A DNA stretch of 64,000 bases from Garcia nutans. Taxonomy: Eukaryota > Streptophyta > Magnoliopsida > Malpighiales > Euphorbiaceae. The DNA is taken from NCBI GenBank assembly GCA_947685225.1, contig CANTUV010000039.1, positions 37,068,001 to 37,132,000 of the forward strand, written 5' to 3'. Positions 22,060-32,600 of the stretch are shown here, in pieces; position 1 is the first letter of the stretch; every line of letters starts with the position of its first letter. The notes under the pieces were generated by a model, which had not been told where the DNA came from, made no database searches, and saw only the letters and a list, made by a program, of their open reading frames with translations. The position numbers and the translations under genes were made by a program.

Positions 22060-23447
22060 TTCGTTCAGTTAATAAGTATCAACTTAATATTTTCACATCC
22101 ATCATAGACATATTACCTTATACTCAAATAGAAGAGTTCAAATTGCATGAATAGTGGCGACAAGTCCTTAGAACAAGTATTACCTTTCCACATATTACAG
22201 TGCAACTTTCCCTATGAACCATATGAGGTACAATACTTTATGAATAAACTTCCAAATGTTTATTTAGGGTTAATGAATGAAATTTGGATATGCATTGTCA
22301 TTCTCTAAACTTTATGCATACAACCATTTAAGAGAAGACATATATAAAACAAATGGAGTCTTTTCAATTGATAAATGCGATATAAAATATAAGCAATAAA
22401 TTTAAGGGTTTCTTAATCATATAAATTTACACATATGAAATGAGTCCCATATGTTGAACACGTCGCTTATAAGTAATAGGTGGTAAACCTTTTGTCAAAG
22501 GGTTACCAATCATCAATTTATTGTTGATGTGTTCAATAGACACTTTATTTGCTTTGATGTGTTCTCGAATAGCTAAATACTTAATATCAATATGTTTACT
22601 TTAAATTTTTCTCTTATTATTCTTAGCAAAAAATATAGAAGTAGAATTATCATAGTAAATCCTTAATGGCTTAGAAATTGTGTAAACAATTTCAAGTCAC
22701 AAAAGAAAACTCCTCAACCATATAGTTTGTGATGTCACTTCAAAACATGATACAAACTCTGGTTCAGTAGTTGAAGTAGCAACTAAAGTTCTTTTGCACT
22801 TCTCCATGAAATGGCCCCACTAGCTATTATGAAAGACATATCCTAATGTTGACTTTCTTGAGTCATGGCATTCAACAAATTCAGAATCTAAATATCTGAC
22901 TATTTCTAGATGATTAGATTGCCTATATTTAAGCTTATAATCCTTAGTTCCATGAAGGTATCGAATAACTTTCTTTGTAGTTCTCTAACTGTGCAAACAT
23001 TGATTACTTTGATATCTACCTAACATTCCAACTACATATGCAATGTCAGGTCCTGTACAAACCTGAGCATATATAAGACTCCCTACTATGGAAGTATAAC
23101 GAATGTTTTTTATTTGTTCTCTCTCCAAATTACTCTTTTGACACTGTTCCAAACCAAATTTATCACCTTTGACAATAGGTGCAATGCTAGATGAACAATT
23201 ATTAATAAAAAATCTCTCTAAAACTTTATTGATATAAGTTTCTTAAGAGAATCCTAATGTCCTTTTAGACCTGTCTCTATCAATCTTTATTCTTATAACA
23301 TAGGATGCTTCACCGATATCTTTCATATCAACTTCTTTTGAAAGAAATTTCTTAACTTTATGAAGTAATCCCATATCACTTAAAGCAAGTAAAATAACAT
23401 CTACATATAGGACTAAGAAAATTCTTTTACTCCCACTGATCTTATGA
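22060..23447 (-). pseudogene. copia C1: end of reverse transcriptase and RNase H
   Basis: FLVLYVDVILLALSDMGLLH (23440-23340 region) contains the copia YVDD-type site with the second D changed to V. Then MKDIGEASYVI, GPDIAYVVGMLGRYQSNQ and the RNase H block SRKSTLGYVF follow down to about 22700, with several stops. It is separated from its other half at 40915 by S3 and R4. Confidence 0.78.
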
Positions 23448-24911
23448 CATAACACCCTTATACCCTATGTACGAACAGTACATACATCCCGTGTATGTAA
23501 AATACATATATATAATATAAGAATGTTAACATCCTTATCATTTAAAAATTTCCATAGTTTAAAGAAAAATATTTTATTCCTTAAAATGTAATTTAATAAA
23601 TAAATATAAATATCGATAAATAATTAAATTACTATAAATACAAATTTGAAGGAAAATCTCTGGGAAAATTTTATTAGAGTTTTATCTGTATTTCGAACAT
23701 TTTCCATATTCAAATAAACGCAACCTGCACAAAATTATACACTCCCCAAAAATATTCATTCATACTCAAAACTTCAACATCCTTCAAAATTCTCAAATAT
23801 ATTAATATACAAAATATACCAAGCCTTTATAACATCAGCCAAAACTTTAAAATCTATAACATTTTCATATATTAATGTAATGTACATAAATATAACATGT
23901 TTCATCAAAATAAATATATACATGTCAACTATTGGCTCTGGTCTCATGGCATACAATCAAAACTTCATGTATATCAGGTCTAACAAGGCTCTTTGTGTCA
24001 ACAACATCCCATGAGCGATAAACAAATCGCGCTAAGCTAATAGTCTAGTGGTACATACTTTGATAATAAAAATATATTTTTTACAACAATACATTATGCT
24101 TTCTTTTCAATATGAAATGCATTATGAACTAAAACAACATCTCTCATATAAAACAACCAATTATCAAACACATGCATTGGGCCCAAATATCCCTATACAG
24201 TATTTAGGTTCCAGAGATATTGTTATGGTATATCGGGACACAGGAGATCTAAGTGTCATATCCATCCTCTATTGACACCTCTGTGTCTAGCCCTGAAGAC
24301 AAATAACAATCATAATAACACCTAGTGTCTAGTCTGAAGGCACATCATATCATAAGTGACGCCCAACATCTAGCCTGAAGGCAAATCATATCAATAGCAC
24401 CAAAAATAATTCTCTAAAATTAGACATTGTACAAGGGAAACACACATTTCAAATACATTTTTATGTTTACATAATCGATACCATCATTGTTTGCAAATTA
24501 TACTTATCAATGTGACTAGCCATTCAAAATTGGCCTAACACTACATTTCACATTTTTACATAACATTGCCATTTATGTCATTCTTCACTTTTTAGCACTT
24601 TTTCCATCATTTCATTATATTTCCATTCATTTTCATCACAAACATTATATTCCGTGCCACTAATACAATGTGGCTGAAATATGCCTTTAAATTGGCATAA
24701 AGTATTTTTTTTTCTTACAAACACATTCAACTATGTCAATGGTCATCTTAAAATGGCTTGAAAATTCGTACATCATACAAATCATACCTTTAAACACATG
24801 ACTATGCTCTTTACATGTGAATTTTCACATCAAAGTAGCATGGGAAAAATCATCAATATATAATGTAGCATGCCAAATCAATGTAATTTAACACTTAATT
24901 ACCAAAATATG
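23448..24911 (-). mobile_element. S3 (first half): minus-strand solo LTR, Tekay/Del type
   Basis: The outer end (TAACACCC) follows TATGA at 23443-23447; the other half ends at 40914 and is followed by TATGA at 40915-40919, a perfect 5-bp duplication. The LTR is cut by R4 at 24911. It carries tandem repeats with TAGCCTGAAGGCA units at about 24250-24400, matching those of S1 and S2 in reverse. Confidence 0.83.
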
Positions 24912-25084
24912 TGTAGACCCTTAATTTTTGACCCAATCTGGTCCAATATGTTTTATTTAGTCTAAAATAATTATTGTTGTCTAATTGGTCCAAAATAATT
25001 TTTATTAAATAATTTTTGCTTTAGTATCTAATTTTTATTAATAAAAATAGAAATAAACAAATAAAATTCAAAAAATAAAAATAA

Positions 25085-25320
25085 AAATAAAAATCGGAGT
25101 CAAAAAAATCGGCGACGAAAAAATCGTCGCTCGGGCCCGTGGGCATTTTGCCCGCAGGAATTTCCTGCGGGAGAGCTATTTCGCACCCAGAAATTTTCTG
25201 CCTGCGAAATAGCTATGGGCCTGCTCCGCGCGAGCTGCCGCAGCCAGCTGCAGCAGATTTTTTCGCCAGCACAGTTTTTTCACAATAGTTTTTTTTTGGC
25301 AGCGCAAATTTTCCGGTGTA
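25085..25320. repeat. palindrome cluster in U3 of R4
   Basis: GCGACGA/TCGTCGC, GGGCATTTTGCCC, CAGGAATTTCCTG and GAAATAGCT-type palindromes in a GC-rich patch that ends about 100 bp before the TATA box. The 3' LTR copy is at 37765-37980. Confidence 0.7.
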
Positions 25321-25416
25321 AATTTTTCGAAACCTAATCCAATTAGGCTTTGGTTTCTTTTTTTTTTATTAATATTACTTACCTTAACTAATTAGGAATA
25401 GACAACCTCAAAGCAC

Positions 25417-25424
25417 TATAAATA
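25417..25424 (+). promoter_or_regulatory. LTR TATA box of R4
   Basis: TATAAATA; the same site is at 38073-38080 in the 3' LTR, and at matching places in R5 (52119) and R6 (57592). Confidence 0.7.
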
Positions 25425-26567
25425 AGCATCAAAGACAATTAAAAAAGGGGAGGCAAAAATCCAAAAGAAGTTTGGAAAATTTGAAACCAAATCAAGGAAG
25501 GAAAAGAAGAAATTCAATTCAACTCTTTTCTGGAACAGCAGCAGCACAATTTAAAAGATTCAAAGGCAAAAAAGGCTTGTCTTTGGAGCTAGTTCATCCA
25601 AGAAGAATTGTTTTTGGAGAAATCATCAAAAGAAGGTATTTGTTAATTAATTTTCTTTAATTGTTTTTTTACACAGTAGCAAATTTATGAAATCAAAATT
25701 AAAAACCTTTAAACTTTAATTTAGTTTTTCTAAAGCCAAAAAAAAAATCTTATTTCATTGGTTTATCTTCCAAAAGGCTTAAAATTGTTATTTTTTCTTC
25801 TTAAAAACCTTAAAACACTAATTGAACATATTCTTCAACAAAACCAAAATCAAATTTTGTTTCTTTCAAAACTTTAAACTTGGTACTTTTTCCTTCAAAA
25901 AGTCTTCTAAAACATCTTTTCTAGTTATAAAAACTTTAATTTATTTGTTTAAATTCATAAAACTTCATGAAATTATCAAATTGATTTCCAAATTCTTAAA
26001 AATTATTCACCACCCGAGACCCTACTCCCAAAATATCAAATCCAAATTCAACTTCCAAAATTCAAAATAATGAACACTAACCCTTTTAAAACCTTAAACC
26101 CTAATTTTTATGAACCCTAATCCTTTTAAAACATTAAAAAAACATAAAAAAACATAAAAACCTAAATTTTACACAGTAGCTTAGGAACCCAATAACCAAA
26201 AATCACAAATTAAAGTATTTTAAAGTGTTTAAAACACTAGTTTCATGATAACATCATTCAAACCTTAATTTTGTTAATCAAAGAGTCTTACCAACCCTTT
26301 AAAACATAAAACCCTAATTTATTTTAATTCCATAAAAAGTCACAGTAGCCATAATTGGACTTTTATTTGCTTTATTCAATTCCATACTTGATTATGCTTT
26401 GATTTATTTCTTATGCTTTAATTTATTTAATTTCAATACTTGATTTATTTAATTTATCATGGATGGATGTTTATTTTATATTTTGATTAATAACTTTGAT
26501 GAATGATTTTTTTATGATGAATGATTATTTACTTTTATCAATTAATTTAGATTTCCAAAAGTTGTAA

Positions 26568-26731
26568 GAGGTATGTTTCCACTTGGTGGTTACCTCATTA
26601 GTTAAACATCATGTAATTTAATTTGCTTTTCTATTTTAGAACCTATGTAAAGGGCATGTTTCTACCTTTTGGTGGGTGTCCTATTTAGGCATGTGATGTA
26701 AGGACATGTTTCCATCCTTGGATGGGTGTCC
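26568..26731 (+). repeat. bulged hairpin trio in the R4 5' LTR
   Basis: Hairpin a (26568-26596): outer arms GAGGTA/TACCTC, inner CCAC/GTGG. Hairpin b (26651-26682): AGGGCA/TGTCCT, inner CTACC/GGTGG. Hairpin c (26702-26731): GGACA/TGTCC, inner CCATCC/GGATGG. In all three the 5' side between the arms is TGTTT and the 3' side is a single base. The 3' LTR copy is at 39231-39394. Confidence 0.8.
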
Positions 26732-27122
26732 ATTTATTTGCTTTGTTTGGACATTGCTTTGATTTTAATATATTGATGCTTTCTTTTAATTATTGTGTGT
26801 AATATGGATAATATTGTTATATTTAAGAATTTTATAATATTAAGACCTGTAAAGGAGGTCGGTTCCAATGAACCGGGCGTTGTGGGGGTGCTGGGCCATT
26901 TCTCACCTTCCCCACACGTACCCAAATTTTCGAACCCATTAGAGGGTTGGGGATTTCTTAGGAATCGAGTTATCTACCACTTTCTTTTTCCCGGCCCGTT
27001 CGGGTGGCGACTCCATTTTTCTCCGGACTTAGGTCCGTGTTCTCTAAGGCCCCGAGCCTAAACAGTACCGAAGTCGCAAGAACCATTCCGCCGGGAGTTG
27101 GGGCGAAAATCCCCGCTCACAG

Positions 27123-27140
27123 TGGTGACTCCACTGGGGA
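27123..27140 (+). other. primer-binding site of R4
   Basis: TGGTGACTCCACTGGGGA begins one base after the LTR end. R5 and R6 have TGGCGACTCCACT at the same place. It is consistent with the tRNA-Arg-type site reported for Ogre elements, but I could not align it to a tRNA. Confidence 0.65.
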
Positions 27141-28148
27141 TAAGAGAAGTTGATTCCGTTGGTCTTTATATTATTCTATTCTTTCTTATAATGATATTAT
27201 CCATTGCACCATCTTAGATTGTATCATGTGCGTGAGTTAGGACACTTGTGTTACCCGTGTTATGTTATGTGAGGGATACCATACTTTCACTCAAGGTATG
27301 GAGATCGAGCATGGCATAACCACTCATAGCCTCGTACCATTTGGTATATACTTGCTATGGGAACCTAAGCCTTTTTTTTTCCCAAAGACTAAAGCTCATG
27401 TAATTGGCCTAGCTACTTTCCTTAGGTTTTACCCCAAATGCATGTTGTTTGACTATGGTTAGTTTATCTTAGTCTAAATCATGGCTTGTTTGGTTTGTTC
27501 TTTTTCTAATATGACCTAAGTACATTTGCAAGCTCAAAATAAATTTTTTCTTTAAAGTCCAAAAGACCAAAGTTATTTTCAAAATTTTTCAAGATGGTCT
27601 TTGGAGATAAGACTTTTCTAAAAAACAAATCAAAAATTCTTTGGCCCATGGACCAAATACTAAGCCCAAAATCCATTTTTCTAAAATCTTTTACAATGGG
27701 CTTAGAAACAAAATTGTTTTTATCCAACCTTTTCTTACAAAGAGCTTGCAAATTATTTAGGTCAATTATGAAATACCAAAAATCAATTGTGGGCCTAGTT
27801 TACACTAAGAATAAATTAATCATGGGCTTGTTTTTGGCATAAACCATTAGTTACTCTTTTCAAGTGAGAAATCTATCTATAATAAACCTCTTAATTTAGT
27901 TTTAATCCAATATTGCATAAAAGCTACTTTAATTGGTTGGATGGATTAAAACCTAATTAATGGGAATTATCATGGATGGATTTCCACTTTCAAAAATATA
28001 ACTATTGGTTGAAATGTCTGAGGGAATTATTCAAAAGCAAGATACCCCGTGTTGGTATTTTGTTAACCATATACCTAGGAAAAAGAGACTCGCCATTCGT
28101 GTGTAGATGTTATAAGGTTGAAATGATCATCCTAATTACACTTGTTTA
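27141..28148 (+). other. leader of R4
   Basis: Untranslated or pre-gag region. A block around 28035-28125, including ACCATATACCTAGGAAAAAG and GACTCGCCATTCGTG, is conserved in R5 (about 54790-54880) and R6 (about 60297-60380). No other gene seen. Confidence 0.55.
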
Positions 28149-29699
28149 TTGGTTAATTGTGCATACATGCATACATTTGCATCTCATATCATTGATCCTC
28201 TCTGGCTCACAGCCCTGGATTACGAAAGTTCAAAAGCTTACGACAATCCAACCTATGCCAGAGATGAAGTATCTAGCAACGACTCAATCACTTTCTCACC
28301 TAAAACAATGAAGCCCGAACAAATTCAAAGGATGGTGGATGAAGCCCTTAATGCCAAAATGGAAGAAATCAAAGAGGCCCTAGCTGAGACCATGAAGAAC
28401 CAATTGACTGCAATCTTAGAGAATCATGCCGAGGCATCTGCTAGCACTAAAAAACCAAAGGACAAAGGGAAGACTAAAGTTAGTGAACTGGTTTTTTATG
28501 ATGAAAAGGTGATCATTAATGATGATGATGATTGGGCTCAATACTACCAAGAGGTTCAAGAAAAGAAGAAAGAACCGAAGGTTGTTAAGAAGGCAACTAT
28601 TGAAAAGACCGAGACATCCGATGTTGAAAAGATGATTGCTGATTTAGAAAAGAAATTTGAGAAGAAGATGAAAACCGAAGAGAAGTCTGAGATCGACAAA
28701 CTATTTGAACAAGATGATGAGGTCCCTTATAAGTTCAAGATGCCTTCCTTTGCTAAGTACAATGGCACTGGAAATCCCCATCTTCATGTGAAACAGTATA
28801 TCACTGCCATGCAATCTGCCCGAGCTACTAAGGCTCAAACCCTAAGGTACTTTATGCTCTCATTGGACCCTGTTGTCCAAAATTGGTTCAATACCTTAGA
28901 TGATGGAACACAAAAGAGTTGGGATCTACTTTACAAAGCCTTCATCCAACAATATGGGTATAATGTTGAGTTAGAAGTTACCTTGATGGAAGTGGAGTCC
29001 ATTAGGCAAAGGTCGAATGAGAATTTTGTGAACTATGTGAAAAGGTGGAGAAACAAGGCCGCTTTACTCAAGAAGAGGCCTGATGAACCCGATCAAATAA
29101 GGATGATTGTGAGAGGGATGTTACCTAGCCTTTGTGAAAGAATGTCTCATACACTCATCCGTGATTTCAAAGACCTTCTTCAAGCTGGTTTGCAAATTGA
29201 AGAATGGGAAAGGGAGAAGAGCCGATTTGCTACAAAAAGGAACGAGAAAGGGAGCTATCAACCTGGTAGCCAAAGCATGCAAAAGGCCATCGGTGTTAAT
29301 GCTACTAACCAAGGAACAAGGAGACACTTTTCGGAATTGGGAAAACCGATGTCTTGGGTTCTCAATAAGCTTCAAAGAAAAGGATTGTTACAACCCTTAA
29401 ATCCTCGTCCTTTGCCTAACCCTCTCCCACCTAACTTTGACACCAAAGCATTTTGTCAATTTCACCAAATGCAAGGGCATGACACGGATAGATGTGTGAG
29501 GTTAAGACATGAGATCCAAAACCTAATTGATGATGGGAAACTACCTGAGCCCAATAAGCCAAACACTAAAGACAACCCATTGCCAAAATTCAATAGGGTA
29601 CCACCACCGACAACCTTTATGATTGGAGGAGGTTTGCATGAGGACTTCGTCATGTCTTCTTTTCAAGATGTGGGTGGAGAAGCAACCAAAGAAGAATAA
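28149..29699 (+). CDS. gag of R4
   Basis: Structural protein that forms the particle and binds the RNA. Open for 516 codons. The best-supported Met is at 28308 (MKPEQIQRMVDEALNAK; 463 aa), but the 30 or so codons before it are conserved in R5 and R6, and CTCACAG at about 28205-28211 could be a splice acceptor, so an upstream exon may supply the start. Order: N-terminal helix, acidic and lysine-rich linker, capsid core (NWFNTLDDGTQKSWDLLYKA, VNYVKRWRNKAALL), C-terminal knuckle FCQFHQMQGHDTDRC. It ends at TAA 29697-29699; the frame carries on without a shift into protease, so this stop may be native or a break. Confidence 0.85.
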   Translation: MVNCAYMHTFASHIIDPLWLTALDYESSKAYDNPTYARDEVSSNDSITFSPKTMKPEQIQRMVDEALNAKMEEIKEALAETMKNQLTAILENHAEASASTKKPKDKGKTKVSELVFYDEKVIINDDDDWAQYYQEVQEKKKEPKVVKKATIEKTETSDVEKMIADLEKKFEKKMKTEEKSEIDKLFEQDDEVPYKFKMPSFAKYNGTGNPHLHVKQYITAMQSARATKAQTLRYFMLSLDPVVQNWFNTLDDGTQKSWDLLYKAFIQQYGYNVELEVTLMEVESIRQRSNENFVNYVKRWRNKAALLKKRPDEPDQIRMIVRGMLPSLCERMSHTLIRDFKDLLQAGLQIEEWEREKSRFATKRNEKGSYQPGSQSMQKAIGVNATNQGTRRHFSELGKPMSWVLNKLQRKGLLQPLNPRPLPNPLPPNFDTKAFCQFHQMQGHDTDRCVRLRHEIQNLIDDGKLPEPNKPNTKDNPLPKFNRVPPPTTFMIGGGLHEDFVMSSFQDVGGEATKEE

Positions 29700-32600
29700 G
29701 AGGCATTTGTTAAAATTGAAAAAGCTGAGATGGGTGGAGAAGTAGGAATTTTTGTTGTCAACAGGTTTTGGGATTCAAGTGATAGTGATGATAATATTAT
29801 ACCCAAGAAGGAGGAGTGGGCTTGGTCCGAGCCTGAAGAAGATGAGGTGATGAACACTAGATCCGGTAAGCCTTACGCAAGGCCACCACCTAAGGAGATA
29901 GAAACGAATAAGGGAAAGGAAGTTGAAGTGGAAGAAGATGATGTTGTGCTCAAGCAATTGAAAAGAACCCAAGCAAGTGTTATCATTTGGGACTTGTTAG
30001 CTACTTCCAAAAAGCACCGAGAAACTATGGCCAAAGCCTTAGTTAGCATGCCCATTTCTACCTCCACAACACCGGAGGAGTTGATCAACTTCATAAAAAT
30101 TGGGGAAGTAATGAAATGTGAAGAGGTCCAAGAAAAGAGTGAAGTTAATATGGGAGCAGTTTCTTTTTTTGATGCAGACTTACCGAAGGAGGGAAGAGAC
30201 CACATCCGCCCTCTCTTTATCAAAATAGAAGTCAAGGGGAAGAGGACTCCATGTATAATGGTCGATGATGGGTCTGCCATAAATGTTTATCCACTTAAGA
30301 TATTGCCAAAGCTAGCCATGTCAACAAGAGATCTAAACCCAACCAAGGTGACAATTCGTGCTTATGACAACACTAAGAGGCATGCCGCAGGGACTTTCAA
30401 AGCGGCCGTCAAGGTTGGTCCAATTGAATCTATTGTTGAGTTTGTTGTTTTAGATATACCAATTAACTTCGCCTTGCTCTTGGAGCGACCATGGTTTCAC
30501 CCTTTAGGTGGAGTTCCTTCCACCCTTCATCAAAAGATCAAATTTCCCAACGGAAATGAGACAGTGGTCATTGAAGCTGAAGATAATGAGATTGTTAACG
30601 CCCTAATGGTTGAGAGTCCTCTCAATGGTTTTCAAGTGGTTGCAATTTCTGATGATGAAGTAGTGGACTCCAAAGTCTTGAATATGATGAAGAACATGAA
30701 CTACCTTCTTGGAGCTGGTCTTGGAAAAGGTAAGGCCGGTTTGACAAAGTTGCCAGATTTTAGAACTCAAACATCCAAGAAGGGGTTAGGATATGATGAA
30801 AACAGTGATGTCCAGCCAAAGAAGAGTGAGAAGATGAGCTTCCCATCACTTGAAGAGATCTTTGTCAAGGCTCCAGATATGGGACCACTCCAAGGAAAGC
30901 CTGAGCCAATCATGTTCATGGGTAAGATAATCCCCGATTTTGAAACTTTTATAGATGTTGCTGAGCTAGTGGATCAAATGAAGAAAGAGCTCACCCTGTC
31001 AACCAATAAAGAATCCAATCCAAAAGAGAAGAATAAAGCTGCCCTGAAAGCCGAGAAGACTCCAGAAGAGATTGCTGCCCTGGTTGAAGAAAAGTTTGAA
31101 GACATCCTGTTTTATGATTCTGAGAACAATGATTTTGATTTTGATTTTAATTTGTCTGCTTTGTATGAGGATGATGATGTTTTCTTTTCCAAAATGAATG
31201 CAATAAAGTCTGATTTTGCTTACTTGTGTGATGTTTCTCTTGATGGTTGCATACATTCAAATAGCAATTACATGAGCATCTTTAATATTAATTCTGTTAA
31301 CACACAATCATTAAATTTGGAAACAATTGAAAATCCTAAAAACATTAGCATAGCATCCGACCTTATTCCTGATGAGAGAGAGAGATTTGAAAAAATATTC
31401 AAAAAATATGAAGAAGTGTTTGCTTGGTCTTATGAGGATATGCCTGGGATAGATCGAGACATAGCCGAGCATCATATTCCTACTTACACTCACATTAAGC
31501 CTGTCAAACAAAAGCTTAGGCGACTAAGACCTGAGTGGGCTAAATTGGTTAAAGAAGAGGTCACTAAGCAAATACAAGTGAAGTTCCTTGAAGTGATAGA
31601 ATACCCAGATTGGCTAGCCAACATAGTACCAGTGCCAAAGAAAGATGAGAGGATAAGGGTCTGCGTGGACTATAGAGATCTAAACAAGGCTTCCCCTAAG
31701 GATGATTTTCCTTTACCTCACATAGATGTACTCATTGATAGTGCAGCCTCTAGCGTGCTACACTCGTTTGTAGATGGATTTTTTGGATACAATCAAGTGT
31801 TAATGGCCCAAGAGGATAAAGCCAAAACTGCCTTCACTACTACATGAAGTATATTTTGTTATAGGGTGATGCCTTTCGGCTTAAAGAATTCTAGAGCAAT
31901 CTACCAAAGGATGGCCACCACACTATTTCATGACATGATGCACAAAGAAGTTGAAGTATATGTTGATGATATGATGGTGAAGTCGGATACAAGGGAGCAA
32001 CACTTCCAAAACTTAGAATTATTCTTCGATAGAGCTTTGAAGTATAAGCTAAGACTAAACCCGAAGAAGTGTGTATTCGGTGTTACTTCAGGCAAATTGT
32101 TAGGACATGTAATTGGTCCAAATGGCATTGAGATAGATCCTGACAAAGTCAAAGCAATCAGAGATATGCCAGCCCCAAAGACGGAGAGAGAAGTTCGGGG
32201 ATTCATTGGTAAACTGCAGTACATTAGCAGATTTATAGCAAAGCTCACAACAATCTTTGAGCCTATCTTCAAGTTGCTTAGAAAGAATCAGCCGGTCGTA
32301 TGGAATGAAGAATGTCAAAAGGCCTTTGACTGAATAAAAGAGTATTTGTTGAATCCACCTATTTTGAAACCACCTAAACCCGGCAAACCTCTATTACTAT
32401 ACTTAGCAGTAGAAGAAGAGTCGATAGGAGCCATGCTAGCCCAAGCAGATGAGTCGGGGATTGAGCATGCCGTTTACTATTTGAGTAGAAAGCTCCTACC
32501 TTATGAAATTAAGTATAGTATTATTGAAAAGACATGTATAGCTGTGGTTTGGTCTTCTAAGAAGTTGCGGCATTATTTTCAATCGTATAGTGTGCAAGCA

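Larger units (their letters stand above)
24912..27121 (+). repeat. 5' LTR of R4
   Basis: 2210 bp. Order: U3 with palindromes (25085-25320), TATA box (25417), a stretch with AAACCCTAA-like motifs (about 26080-26310), hairpin trio (26568-26731), and U5 with GGTTCCAATGAACC (26862) and a primer-site-like GTGGCGACTCCA (27004). Confidence 0.9.

Noticed and set aside
25472..25660. 62-aa frame after the R4 TATA box, nearly identical at 38128-38316
   Set aside because: The two copies are the two LTRs of one recent element, so identity says nothing about coding; the frame is not kept in R6 or R5.
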